The notes under the pieces were generated by a model. It saw only the letters and a list, made by a program, of their open reading frames with translations, had not been told where the DNA came from and did no database searches. A stretch of 38,817 nucleotides of DNA from an uncultured Clostridia bacterium (GTDB lineage: Bacteria > Bacillota > Clostridia > Christensenellales > UBA1242). How positions within the stretch are numbered: position 1 is the first letter of the stretch; each line of letters begins with the position of its first letter. The DNA lies in assembly GCA_937874195.1 (NCBI GenBank), contig CALNBM010000096.1, positions 1 through 38,817 on the forward strand, in the 5' to 3' direction. The translations under genes were made by a program, and so were the position numbers. Shown here piece after piece: positions 25,790 to 32,879 of this stretch.

Positions 25790-27379
25790 ATGATAACAAT
25801 GCATTTATTGGCATTGTCTAGTTTTGGTTGGACAACTATAATCATAGCATTAACTCTTGCTCTAGCAATTCCTGGAACAATCATTATATTTATGGCAGTT
25901 CAAAAAAATAAATCAGGTAAAAATAAATTGCTTGCTAGCAACATTCTGCAAGAGGCTAAAAATGAAGCTAAAAATTTAAAAAAAGAAGCTGTTTTAGAAG
26001 CTAAGGAAGAAGTTCAAAAACTAAAAGAAGAAAATGATGCCGAATTAAAAGAAAGAAGACTAGAAATTCAAAGAGCAGAAAATAGAATTATTCAACGCGA
26101 AGATTTTATTAATATGAAAGAAGAAGCTCTTGAAAAGAAAAATGATAACATTGAAAACTTAAGAAACGACTTAAAACGAAAAGAAGACCTCGCAAATAAA
26201 AAACTTGAAGAACAACAACATACACTTGATAAAATAACCAAAGAATTAGAAAGAGTTTCAGGACTCACAAAAGAAGAAGCAAAAAAAGAACTTATAGTTA
26301 AATTTGAAGAAGAAGCAAAAAGAGATGCGGTTGTGCTAGTTCGAAATATTGAAGCAAAAGCAAACGAAGAAGCAGAGAAAAAAGCAAAAGAAATTTTAAC
26401 TTTAAGTATTCAGCGAACTGCTGTTGATCATACTAGTGAAGTAACAGTTTCAACTGTAGCACTTCCTAATGATGAAATAAAGGGCAGAATAATAGGTCGT
26501 GAAGGAAGAAATATAAGAGCACTAGAAAACGCAACTGGTGTAGATTTTATTATAGATGACACTCCAGAATCAGTTGTGCTAAGTTGCTTTGATCCTGTTA
26601 GAAAGGAAATTGCGCGTATTTCGTTAGAAAAATTAATTATGGATGGAAGAATTCATCCTGCAAGAATTGAAGAAATGGTAGAAAAAGTTACGCGTGATAT
26701 TGAAAATACCATTAAAGAACAAGGTGAAGCAGCAGTGTTTGATGCAGGGGTTCATGGAATGCATCCGGAACTTGTAAAATTACTTGGCCGTTTAAACTAT
26801 AGAACAAGTTATGGACAAAATTGTTTAAAACACTCATTAGAAGTTTCTTATTTGGCCGGACTACTAGCTGTGGAAATTGGTGCTAATGAAAAAGTTGCTA
26901 AGATTGGTGGACTTCTTCACGATATTGGTAAAGCAGTCGACCATGAAACAGAAGGAACACATATTAGTATTGGCGTTGAACTTGCAACTAAATATAAAGA
27001 AAGCAAAGCAGTTATTCATTGTATTGCAGCACATCATGGTGGAGTTGAATACGAATCGCTAGAAGCAATTCTAGTGCAAGTGGCAGATGCTATTAGTAGT
27101 TCACGACCGGGTGCAAGAAGAGAATCTTTAGAAAAATATATTAAGAGATTGCAACAACTAGAAGAAATTGCAAACTCATTTGAAGGTGTAGAAAACAGTT
27201 ATGCAATTCAAGCTGGTAGAGAAGTTAGAATTATTGTTAAACCATCAGAGGTATCAGACGAACAAACAGTTTTCTTAGCAAAAGATATTGCTTCTAAAGT
27301 CGAAAAAGAAATGGAATATCCGGGTCAAATTAAAATCAATATAATTAGAGAAACTCGAAGCGTTGATTACGCAAAATAA
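25790..27379 (+). CDS. rny: Ribonuclease Y
   Basis: This 529-residue membrane-anchored endoribonuclease starts bulk mRNA decay in Bacillota. One N-terminal membrane segment (about 13-36) is followed by a long Glu/Lys-rich coiled coil (about 50-200). Then come the KH domain with GRIIGREGRNIRALE near 230 and an HD domain with HSLEVSYLAG, GGLLHDIGKAVDHE and AAHHGGVE. The conserved C-terminus ends YPGQIKINIIRETRSVDYAK. The start ATG has AAAGGAG upstream; a second ATG three codons on is possible. The gene is monocistronic with a strong terminator. Confidence 0.97.
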   Translation: MITMHLLALSSFGWTTIIIALTLALAIPGTIIIFMAVQKNKSGKNKLLASNILQEAKNEAKNLKKEAVLEAKEEVQKLKEENDAELKERRLEIQRAENRIIQREDFINMKEEALEKKNDNIENLRNDLKRKEDLANKKLEEQQHTLDKITKELERVSGLTKEEAKKELIVKFEEEAKRDAVVLVRNIEAKANEEAEKKAKEILTLSIQRTAVDHTSEVTVSTVALPNDEIKGRIIGREGRNIRALENATGVDFIIDDTPESVVLSCFDPVRKEIARISLEKLIMDGRIHPARIEEMVEKVTRDIENTIKEQGEAAVFDAGVHGMHPELVKLLGRLNYRTSYGQNCLKHSLEVSYLAGLLAVEIGANEKVAKIGGLLHDIGKAVDHETEGTHISIGVELATKYKESKAVIHCIAAHHGGVEYESLEAILVQVADAISSSRPGARRESLEKYIKRLQQLEEIANSFEGVENSYAIQAGREVRIIVKPSEVSDEQTVFLAKDIASKVEKEMEYPGQIKINIIRETRSVDYAK

Positions 27380-27393
27380 AATTTATTTCTTTA

Positions 27394-27424
27394 TAAAAAA
27401 AGTTCTATATTAGAACTTTTTTTT
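27394..27424 (+). terminator. rny terminator
   Basis: A seven-base stem AGTTCTA (27401-27407) and TAGAACT (27411-27417) is flanked by runs of A and T that extend the pairing; seven or more T residues follow. Confidence 0.9.
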
Positions 27425-27518
27425 GTTGTAAAGTAAAACCAGTTGTGGTGCGTGAAATATAAAACACTTTATATAGTATTATATTAAAGGAAATCAATAT
27501 CTATTTAACTACGCTAGT

Positions 27519-27586
27519 TAAAAAAATTTTACTAAATAATTATGATTGGTTTCATTAGATATGCAAGTTAATATATCCATGGCATT
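27519..27586. repeat. 68-bp direct repeat, copy 1
   Basis: It runs from an A7-TTTT stretch through ATTATGATTGGTTTCATTAG to ATATATCCATGGCATT. It matches copy 2 at 27730-27797 with only two or three differences. A small hairpin (TTTAACTA-CGC-TAGTTAAA, 27504-27522) overlaps its left edge. Confidence 0.85.
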
Positions 27587-27729
27587 AGCATTTATTGATT
27601 AAAAAAAATTTATGTGATAAGAAAAAAAGTTTATATCGCAAGGTGTATATCATGATAGAGTTAAAAATATTATAGAATATAGTTAATTTATTGCATGTTG
27701 TAAATATAGGCAATTCTATATGCAATATA

Positions 27730-27797
27730 AAAAAAATTTTAGCTAAATAATTATGATTAGTTTCATTAGATATGCAAGTTAATATATCCATGGCATT
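27730..27797. repeat. 68-bp direct repeat, copy 2
   Basis: Same orientation as copy 1, 211 bp downstream. The sequence between the copies (27587-27729) holds no recognisable gene. The rest of 27424-27988 is AT-rich and featureless to me. Confidence 0.85.
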
Positions 27798-27988
27798 CAT
27801 TTTTATTAATATATTTAATTATGTTTACATTAACGAATAAGATTAATTTAAAAGAAAATAGGTGAGTGCTATGCAAACTTAATTTATGAAACAATGGCGA
27901 ATTTTAGCTATATTTATTATATTGCATAATAATATGCATAGTACTTTTCTACTTCTTTGTTATTTTACAAATGTTTATTGAAAGTTTA

Positions 27989-28165
27989 TTAAAAAATTTT
28001 AAAAATAGTTTCATCATTTTTTATTAGCTCTTTTATATAGCCTTGTTTATTTTTAACAAAATTTAGTTTTTCTAAAATGTCATTGTTTGTTTTTATATTT
28101 AATTCTAGAAGAATTTTTTTTATATTCTTTTTTTTATATTTTTTTTGTGGTGTTAAATTTTTCAT
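27989..28165 (-). CDS. Small RHH-like protein (58 aa), possible DNA-binding regulator
   Basis: ATG at 28165 follows AAAGGAG at good spacing. The 58-residue basic protein has LTPQKKYKKKNIKKILLELN, then IKTNNDILEKLNFVKNKQGYI and KELIKNDE. The pattern of a short strand, a helix beginning near DILEKL and a second helix beginning NKQGYIKELI matches small ribbon-helix-helix-like proteins common in clostridial plasmids and phages. This is judged by eye. A promoter with a TATGCATA octamer in its spacer lies just upstream, which would suit autoregulation (inference). Confidence 0.7.
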   Translation of the reverse strand: MKNLTPQKKYKKKNIKKILLELNIKTNNDILEKLNFVKNKQGYIKELIKNDETIFKIF

Positions 28166-28187
28166 GTTAGTTGCTCCTTTTTTTAGT

Positions 28188-28216
28188 AGTATAACATATT
28201 CCTATGCATATTACAA
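28188..28216 (-). promoter_or_regulatory. Promoter of the RHH-like gene with an operator-like octamer
   Basis: On the minus strand TTGTAA (28216-28211), 17 nt, TATACT (28193-28188). The palindromic octamer TATGCATA (28203-28210) fills the left half of the spacer. The predicted start is near 28181, about 16 nt before the ATG. Confidence 0.5.
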
Positions 28217-28369
28217 TTAAAAAATGTATTTTTAAAAAATTATTTAAAACAAATTTAAAAGTGTGTTTGTAGTTTACAGTTTAATAATCTATTAAGTTTT
28301 AAAAACTTTTAAAATTAATTAGCATTAATTAGCAATCATTTGTAATTAAATCGAATAAAGTTTATATAT

Positions 28370-28477
28370 GTGGCAATAAATGTGAAGGGGAATTTGGCAA
28401 CTGCCAAAGGGGAAATTCGTTCCCGTTGAGCTTTTAAAAGTTATTTGGAAAAATTTATATATACTATTAATTGCCAC
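28370..28477. other. 108-bp element with terminal inverted repeats and internal hairpins (MITE-like or structured RNA)
   Basis: GTGGCAAT (28370-28377) and ATTGCCAC (28470-28477) are perfect 8-bp inverted ends. Inside are TTTGGC-AACT-GCCAAA (28393-28408) and GGGAA-loop-TTCCC (28410-28424). A second GGGGAA at 28387-28392 could pair with the same TTCCC, giving two exclusive folds. There is no open frame. The inner part is much richer in G and C than its surroundings. It may be a miniature element or a conserved RNA; strand is not known. Confidence 0.55.
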
Positions 28478-28523
28478 TAACGAAAAAAAATAAATAGTGT
28501 ATAAAAAAAAGTAGTTGTTCAAA

Positions 28524-28763
28524 CTACTCTTTTTGTTTTTTTCTTTCTGCTATTCTAATTCGTTCATTTCTCCTAATTAATTCATTATTAACTTTTATTG
28601 ATAGTATAATGTATATTGCTAATGTTAGTATAAAAAATATTAATGCAAAAATAATTGTTGTTGTGTTGTGTGTTTGTTCATAACTTATAACTAATATTAT
28701 TGTTATTAAAAATAGTATTGCAGTAGAAATTAGTTTAAGCCAATGAAATAATGTTGCTTTCAT
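28524..28763 (-). CDS. Small two-helix membrane protein (79 aa)
   Basis: ATG at 28763 has AAGGAG upstream. The 79-residue product has two membrane segments (about 9-27 and 36-56) and a basic, Arg/Lys/Glu-rich tail (RRNERIRIAERKKQKE) that probably lies in the cytoplasm. I do not recognise a family. It is on the same strand as the RHH-like gene and the YgjP-like gene, but long structured gaps separate them. Confidence 0.7.
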   Translation of the reverse strand: MKATLFHWLKLISTAILFLITIILVISYEQTHNTTTIIFALIFFILTLAIYIILSIKVNNELIRRNERIRIAERKKQKE

Positions 28764-28838
28764 TGTTTTACTCCTTAAATTTTATAAAAACATTATAGCA
28801 TAAGAATAATGTTAAAAAAAGTATATTATTTTATTATA

Positions 28839-28966
28839 CAACTTTTACGAATTAGTTTTTATTTTTTTTAATATTTTTAAAAAAAATAGTTGATTTAGCA
28901 GCTTATAGCATATTATAAAATACAAACAATAAACTATTCGTAAAAGTTGCCTTTTGCGAATAGTTT
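28839..28966. repeat. Inverted repeats with two competing hairpins (hairpin family copy A)
   Basis: The core 28931-28966 forms a hairpin of about 16 bp: AAACTATTCG-T-AAAAG, loop TTGC, CTTTT-G-CGAATAGTTT. The left arm plus TTG (28931-28949) is also complementary, with one extra T, to CAACTTTTACGAATTAGTTT at 28839-28858. So the same arm can pair upstream (109-nt hairpin) or downstream. Confidence 0.75.
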
Positions 28967-29036
28967 AAATATATTTGATTTATAATTCTATTTAAGTTAA
29001 GCGTAAATTTTACTTTTTTAAACGCATGTTTTTTCT

Positions 29037-29084
29037 AAACTATTACCGATAAATCTCGCAAAAGACCCGTTTTGCAAATAGTTT
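29037..29084. repeat. Hairpin family copy B
   Basis: The outer arms AAACTAT (29037-29043) and ATAGTTT (29078-29084) enclose inner arms GCAAAA (29058-29063) and TTTTGC (29070-29075). The arrangement and arm sequences are the same as in copies A and C. Confidence 0.65.
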
Positions 29085-29174
29085 GCCCCACCCTTTTTTA
29101 GTCTTATGTTATGCTACAAACAAGTTAAACGCATAACTTTTTTAATTGAATAATTTTCTCACTGCCTAATACTT

Positions 29175-29382
29175 GCAACCGCACACGCGACAACACGCGT
29201 GCAGTTGCTACAATGTAAATCTATACAAGCAGTCGTGCTAAATCACCTTACAAGTCATTTTCAGATGTATTTAAACCATCTCACTTGTAAAATGTTTGCA
29301 TACAAAAACTTGCGTTGCAAGTTCATGCATTTGACAAGTTTGTTGGTTTAAATTCTTGCTAATTAAGACTTGTAAGGTTAGC
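29175..29382. ncRNA. Candidate structured RNA: hairpin plus six-helix nested stem
   Basis: A first hairpin (29175-29208) pairs GCAAC-C-GCAC with GTGC-A-GTTGC around complementary CGCG arms. Next is a long nested stem, 29237-29382: GCTA/TAGC, ACCTTACAAGTC (29245-29256)/GACTTGTAAGGT (29367-29378), ATTTAAACC (29269-29277)/GGTTTAAAT (29345-29353), ACTTGT/ACAAGT, TGCAT/ATGCA and AACTTGC/GCAAGTT with a GTT loop. All arms are perfect and strictly nested, about 43 bp in total. No open frame overlaps. Strand is unknown because the structure is nearly symmetric; it could instead be a DNA cruciform site or an origin. Confidence 0.5.
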
Positions 29383-29408
29383 TTTATATTCATGCCCTAG
29401 TCTACCCT

Positions 29409-29463
29409 CAAACTATCAAGGTTTATACAAACTCGCAAAACTCGTTGCCTTTTGCGAATAGTT
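29409..29463. repeat. Hairpin family copy C
   Basis: The outer arms AACTAT (29410-29415) and ATAGTT (29458-29463) enclose CGCAAAA (29434-29440) and TTTTGCG (29450-29456). Together with copies A and B it flanks the nested stem on both sides. I see no gene anywhere in 28764-29529. Confidence 0.65.
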
Positions 29464-29529
29464 CAAATTTCCTTGAATATAGGATAATATAGTTTTTTAT
29501 TTGTAAAATATATTAATTAATACAAGCAC

Positions 29530-30204
29530 TTATGCTTTGAAAAGTTGTAAAAGAAAGAAATAGTCTTTTAATTGTTTTCTATGAGTTACATAATCGGGCA
29601 TAATGCTTTCAATTATATTATAAAATTTTTTCGAATGGTTCATTTCTATAACATGAGCAAGTTCGTGAATGATTATGTAGTCAATAAGTTTATGCGGGAG
29701 CATTATCACACGATAATTTATCTTAATGTTTCCGTGTAAATCACAACTCCCCCACCTATTTTTACTGTTGGAAATTACTAATGTGTTGTAATCTAATTGC
29801 ATAAGATTGGCAAAATATTCTATTCGTTCACCTAAAACTATATTTGCCATTTTGATATACCATTTTTGTATTTTTAAATGCAATTCATTTTTTTCTAAGC
29901 CTTCTGGCACCAAGAGATTAGTTGAACTAAGTTCAATCTTTTTTATTCCAGCCACCGCACATGGTACATATTTCTTGCCACAAAAACTAAACGCTTTATA
30001 GTTTAATAACTCGTTATTGTTGATTAGTGTTGATTGGATTTCATTTCGTTTTTTTGTTATCCAACTTTCTTTATCAATTACAAACGACATTATTTTTTCT
30101 ATAGGCAGTCTTTTAGGTGCGTGAACAATCACCTCACCTATTTTTGAAATAGTTATAGAAATGCTTCTTCTATTTGTTTTTATAATTGCATCAGGATTTA
30201 TCAT
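29530..30204 (-). CDS. YgjP/DUF45 family zinc metallopeptidase
   Basis: The product has 224 residues. The zinc-binding motif HELAHVIEMNHSKKFY near residue 185 has the HExxH core and the third-ligand His in NHSKKFY. Upstream are NSKNRWGSCDLHGNIKINYRVIMLP and YIIIHELAH, both typical of the M48-like YgjP (PF01863) family. There is no signal or membrane segment, so it is likely cytoplasmic. YgjP-type proteins often accompany restriction or other accessory genes; none is seen here. No strong ribosome binding site precedes the ATG at 30204. TATAAT at 30224-30219 on the minus strand may be its -10 box. Confidence 0.88.
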   Translation of the reverse strand: MINPDAIIKTNRRSISITISKIGEVIVHAPKRLPIEKIMSFVIDKESWITKKRNEIQSTLINNNELLNYKAFSFCGKKYVPCAVAGIKKIELSSTNLLVPEGLEKNELHLKIQKWYIKMANIVLGERIEYFANLMQLDYNTLVISNSKNRWGSCDLHGNIKINYRVIMLPHKLIDYIIIHELAHVIEMNHSKKFYNIIESIMPDYVTHRKQLKDYFFLLQLFKA

Positions 30205-30292
30205 ATTTATAGCATATCATTATATTTAAATTTTTCAAATTGCATTTTAAATAAAAATAGCGTTTTTAAACAAATTTAGTAGAATTTTTGCT

Positions 30293-30304
30293 ACTATGCA
30301 TAGT
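30293..30304. promoter_or_regulatory. 12-bp palindrome, operator-like
   Basis: ACTATGCATAGT is a perfect palindrome in the divergent gap between the YgjP-like gene and the PadR-like gene, 44 nt upstream of the padR -35 box. The TATGCATA core also occurs at 27933-27940 and inside the RHH-gene promoter (28203-28210). Confidence 0.4.
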
Positions 30305-30347
30305 ACTGAAAAAACTGCTTAACATCTACTCAACTTGTCATTTTCAT

Positions 30348-30376
30348 TTGACAAAATAAACGCAATTTAATATTAT
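30348..30376 (+). promoter_or_regulatory. Promoter of the PadR-like gene
   Basis: Consensus TTGACA (30348-30353), 17 nt, TATTAT (30371-30376), about 30 nt before the ATG. Confidence 0.65.
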
Positions 30377-30406
30377 TATATTATAACATACGAAAAGGAA
30401 GAATGT

Positions 30407-31852
30407 ATGGCGAAAAAACGAAAAAAGCCTGCATCAAAAGGATCTGTTAATAAAGTTATTTTAAAAACTCTTTTAACTGGTAAAAAATATGGTTACGAAA
30501 TAATAAAAGAAGTTGAAGAATATACTAACGGCAAGGTTGTTTTAAAACAACCTAGTCTTTATAGTTCTCTTTCTCGCTTTGAGTTAAAAGGATATGTTAC
30601 TTCTTATTGGGAAGATAGTGCTATAGGTGGAAGAAGGCATTATTACTCCCTCACTCCTTTAGGAAAAAAATATTATAATGAAACTTTTACTAATGAAAAA
30701 ACTGAAGATATAGAAGATGAAGACACAATAGATATAAACATAAATATTGCTAACGACAAAGAACAAGAAATTCAAAATAAACCTTTTATAGACAATTCGA
30801 AAATCACAAATGATAATTTTAATATTCATATTCAAAATAAAATACAAAGCTTACTTGAAACCGATGAAGATAAAGACAATGTAAGCAAATTGAATGAAAG
30901 CCATGCAAGTGAAAATTTTACACAAAATAATAATGAAACACTTGCGTTATCTTCTGTAAGTAATAGAGAAGACATCAAAGTATTAAATGATACCAAAATT
31001 GGAGAGGTAGTTAAAACAAAACATAATGAATATCAAACAGTTCTAAATAACTATGAAAATAATATAAAAGATGGAAACATTAAAGAAATAGTTGCTGAAG
31101 AAGATTTAAATGAAATGCTAATAAAAATGCAGGATAAATCTACTGCCAAAGAAGATGTATTAAAAAGCACAGCTAAGCTCGCTGAACAAGTTGCAAAGTT
31201 TAAAAATACATATACTATGCCAAAGGAAGAAAACGAAGAAAATGAATCAAATAAAACAAATGAAGATGTTATCTTAGATGCTGAAATTATTGAAGAAGTT
31301 TCCGAAAATAATGTTCACGTAAATGCTATTAATATGTTAGATAGTTATAAAGATTTTAGTTATAAAAACCCGACTCCTACCGACAATACCGGTGAAGTTT
31401 CAAATAGAATTAAAGAAATTAAAAGTTTGTATGACGAAATTAAAACACAAAGTAGTAAAATGGATGCTATAACTAATATTGACAGTGATAACACTCGTAA
31501 ACCCTTAACCCTTCTCGAACAACAACGCAGACAAGCATCAATGGAAAAATTATACGGTTCAAATATAAATATGCTTCCAGAAAAATCTTCTATTAATCAA
31601 ATAAATGAAAATGTTGAGAAGATTAATATTTTGTCGCCCGATTTTAAAATACAAAAAGAAGATAATGATAATTTTCAAAACTTTAAATCATCACTTAAAG
31701 CAAATAACTTTAAATTATCTAAACTTTCTAATTCTATAACTTCTCCTTCTAATATCCTTTCTACTACTTCTTCTAATTCTAGTGGCCTCGATGCTTTAAC
31801 TAGAATGATAGAGTTAGGCTTAATTACTCTTTTTAATTTCTCGACTAATTGA
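30407..31852 (+). CDS. PadR-like winged-helix protein with a long disordered tail; 3' end probably chimeric
   Basis: The first 100 residues are a PadR-type winged helix: VNKVILKTLLTGKKYGYEII, then QPSLYSSLSRFELKGYV and GGRRHYYSLTPLGKKYY. PadR proteins are transcription repressors. The next 350 residues are acidic, Asn/Glu/Lys-rich and low in complexity, far longer than in typical PadR proteins (about 110-180 residues). SD AAAGGAAG precedes the ATG. The last 40 or so codons lie antisense to a good murF 3' end, so the true C-terminus is probably lost at a junction near 31.74 kb. What precedes that point is consistent with this AT-rich genome. Confidence 0.75.
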   Translation: MAKKRKKPASKGSVNKVILKTLLTGKKYGYEIIKEVEEYTNGKVVLKQPSLYSSLSRFELKGYVTSYWEDSAIGGRRHYYSLTPLGKKYYNETFTNEKTEDIEDEDTIDININIANDKEQEIQNKPFIDNSKITNDNFNIHIQNKIQSLLETDEDKDNVSKLNESHASENFTQNNNETLALSSVSNREDIKVLNDTKIGEVVKTKHNEYQTVLNNYENNIKDGNIKEIVAEEDLNEMLIKMQDKSTAKEDVLKSTAKLAEQVAKFKNTYTMPKEENEENESNKTNEDVILDAEIIEEVSENNVHVNAINMLDSYKDFSYKNPTPTDNTGEVSNRIKEIKSLYDEIKTQSSKMDAITNIDSDNTRKPLTLLEQQRRQASMEKLYGSNINMLPEKSSINQINENVEKINILSPDFKIQKEDNDNFQNFKSSLKANNFKLSKLSNSITSPSNILSTTSSNSSGLDALTRMIELGLITLFNFSTN

Positions 31853-32856
31853 GGTTTATTTGTACAAGATATTACTTTGCCTTTTTCAAAATTTAATTTA
31901 GCCATCTTACCCATGTGTTGGGCTAAAGGGCCAATAGTAAACAAATATTCAATTTCCGTAGAGTCAATTTTTAAGCCAATTTCCTCATGCATTTTTACCT
32001 CTTCTTCACCTAATCCTAGCATATCCCCAAGAACTACAATTTTTTGTTTATATTGTTTCATATTATAAAGGGTGTTTAATGCTGCCAAAACACTAGATGG
32101 ATTTGATTTATATGAATCATTTAATATGGTAAATCCCTCTGCATAAACTAGTTCGTTTCTCATTCCAGTTTTTTCAATATGATATAGGCCTTCTTGTATA
32201 GATTTAAAAGGTATATTAAAATACTTAGCCACTGTAATAGCAGCTGTAGCGTTAAACATATTATGGGAACCTAGCATTGGAATATAATAATTTTCTGGAT
32301 TAGGGTATGTCAATTTAAAAGATACACCATTTTCATCTACTATGCCTAATTCGCATTGGTAATCGTTAAAATCTTCTTTTCCATAGGTTAATATTTTTTG
32401 TTCTATATGAAGTTTTTCTATTTCTTTTTTTAGAATAGGGTCATCTCCGCAATATACAAACAATCCATCTGGTCTTAAGCCTTCTAAGATTTCTAGTTTT
32501 GCCTTTGCTATATTTTCTCTCATTGAATCTATATACGGAGCAAACTTTGGTTCCTGTGCCACAACGATACTATCTATATTCCCAATTTCATATCCATGTT
32601 CTTTCATAATATTATGTACTTTTTCTAAGAGTACCATACTTGAAATATCCTTGTATTGCATATCTGTATCAGGAAAGTACTTGCCAATATCACCTAGAGC
32701 CAAAGCACCTAAAATGCTATCCATTATGGCATGTATTAAAACATCTGCATCTGAGTGACCAAGCAATCCTTTGTGATGAGGAATTTCAACTCCTCCTAAT
32801 ATCAATTTTCTTCCTTCTACCATTTTGTGTACATCGTAGCCTATTCCTGTTCTCAT
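31675..32856 (-). CDS. IspF-MurF hybrid open frame (probable assembly chimera)
   Basis: Residues 1 to about 117 are the N-terminal three-quarters of IspF (2-C-methyl-erythritol 2,4-cyclodiphosphate synthase): GIGYDVHKMVEGRKLILGG, HSDADVLIHAIMDSILGA, KYFPDTD and QEPKFAPYIDSMRENIAK. The IspF C-terminus with its TTEExxGFTGRxEG motif is missing. From about 118 the frame is the middle and C-terminal part of MurF (UDP-MurNAc-tripeptide:D-Ala-D-Ala ligase): AKLEILEGLRPDGLFVY, GSHNMFNATAAI, NDSYKSNPSSVL, VLGDMLGLGEEE and IILVKASRPLELEEVVERI. The MurF N-terminus with the GTNGKT ATP site is missing. Neither half would be active. The last 20 or so residues run into AT-rich sequence. The start ATG has AGGAAGGG upstream. 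Confidence 0.85.
   Translation of the reverse strand: MRTGIGYDVHKMVEGRKLILGGVEIPHHKGLLGHSDADVLIHAIMDSILGALALGDIGKYFPDTDMQYKDISSMVLLEKVHNIMKEHGYEIGNIDSIVVAQEPKFAPYIDSMRENIAKAKLEILEGLRPDGLFVYCGDDPILKKEIEKLHIEQKILTYGKEDFNDYQCELGIVDENGVSFKLTYPNPENYYIPMLGSHNMFNATAAITVAKYFNIPFKSIQEGLYHIEKTGMRNELVYAEGFTILNDSYKSNPSSVLAALNTLYNMKQYKQKIVVLGDMLGLGEEEVKMHEEIGLKIDSTEIEYLFTIGPLAQHMGKMAKLNFEKGKVISCTNKPQLVEKLKRVIKPNSIILVKASRPLELEEVVERILEGEVIELESLDNLKLFALSDDLKF
31725..31765. other. Probable sequence junction between two genomes
   Basis: The plus-strand PadR-like frame and the minus-strand MurF frame overlap tail to tail by 178 nt. MurF-like sequence ends (on the minus strand) around EVVERILEG, at about 31745. 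Left of this point base composition is that of the AT-rich part. Confidence 0.65.
32501..32520. other. Probable junction between ispF and murF
   Basis: The stretch encodes ENIAKA on the minus strand. The same short motif is normal both in IspF (MRENIAKAL) and in MurF (xxIAKAKxEI), so about 20 bp of shared sequence could have guided a false join. Confidence 0.65.
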
Positions 32857-32879
32857 GACAACCCTTCCTATTTTTTCTA

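Noticed and set aside
27585..27800. 71-codon minus-strand open frame over the second direct repeat
   Set aside because: It has no clear ribosome binding site, is AT-driven in composition and overlaps a repeat; copy 1 of the repeat carries a stop soon after. I treat it as part of the repeat or a remnant.
27933..30307. 13-bp direct repeat TATGCATAGTACT flanking the accessory segment as attachment sites
   Set aside because: Exact 13-mers recur by chance in sequence this AT-rich, and there is no integrase. Kept only as an operator idea for its palindromic core.
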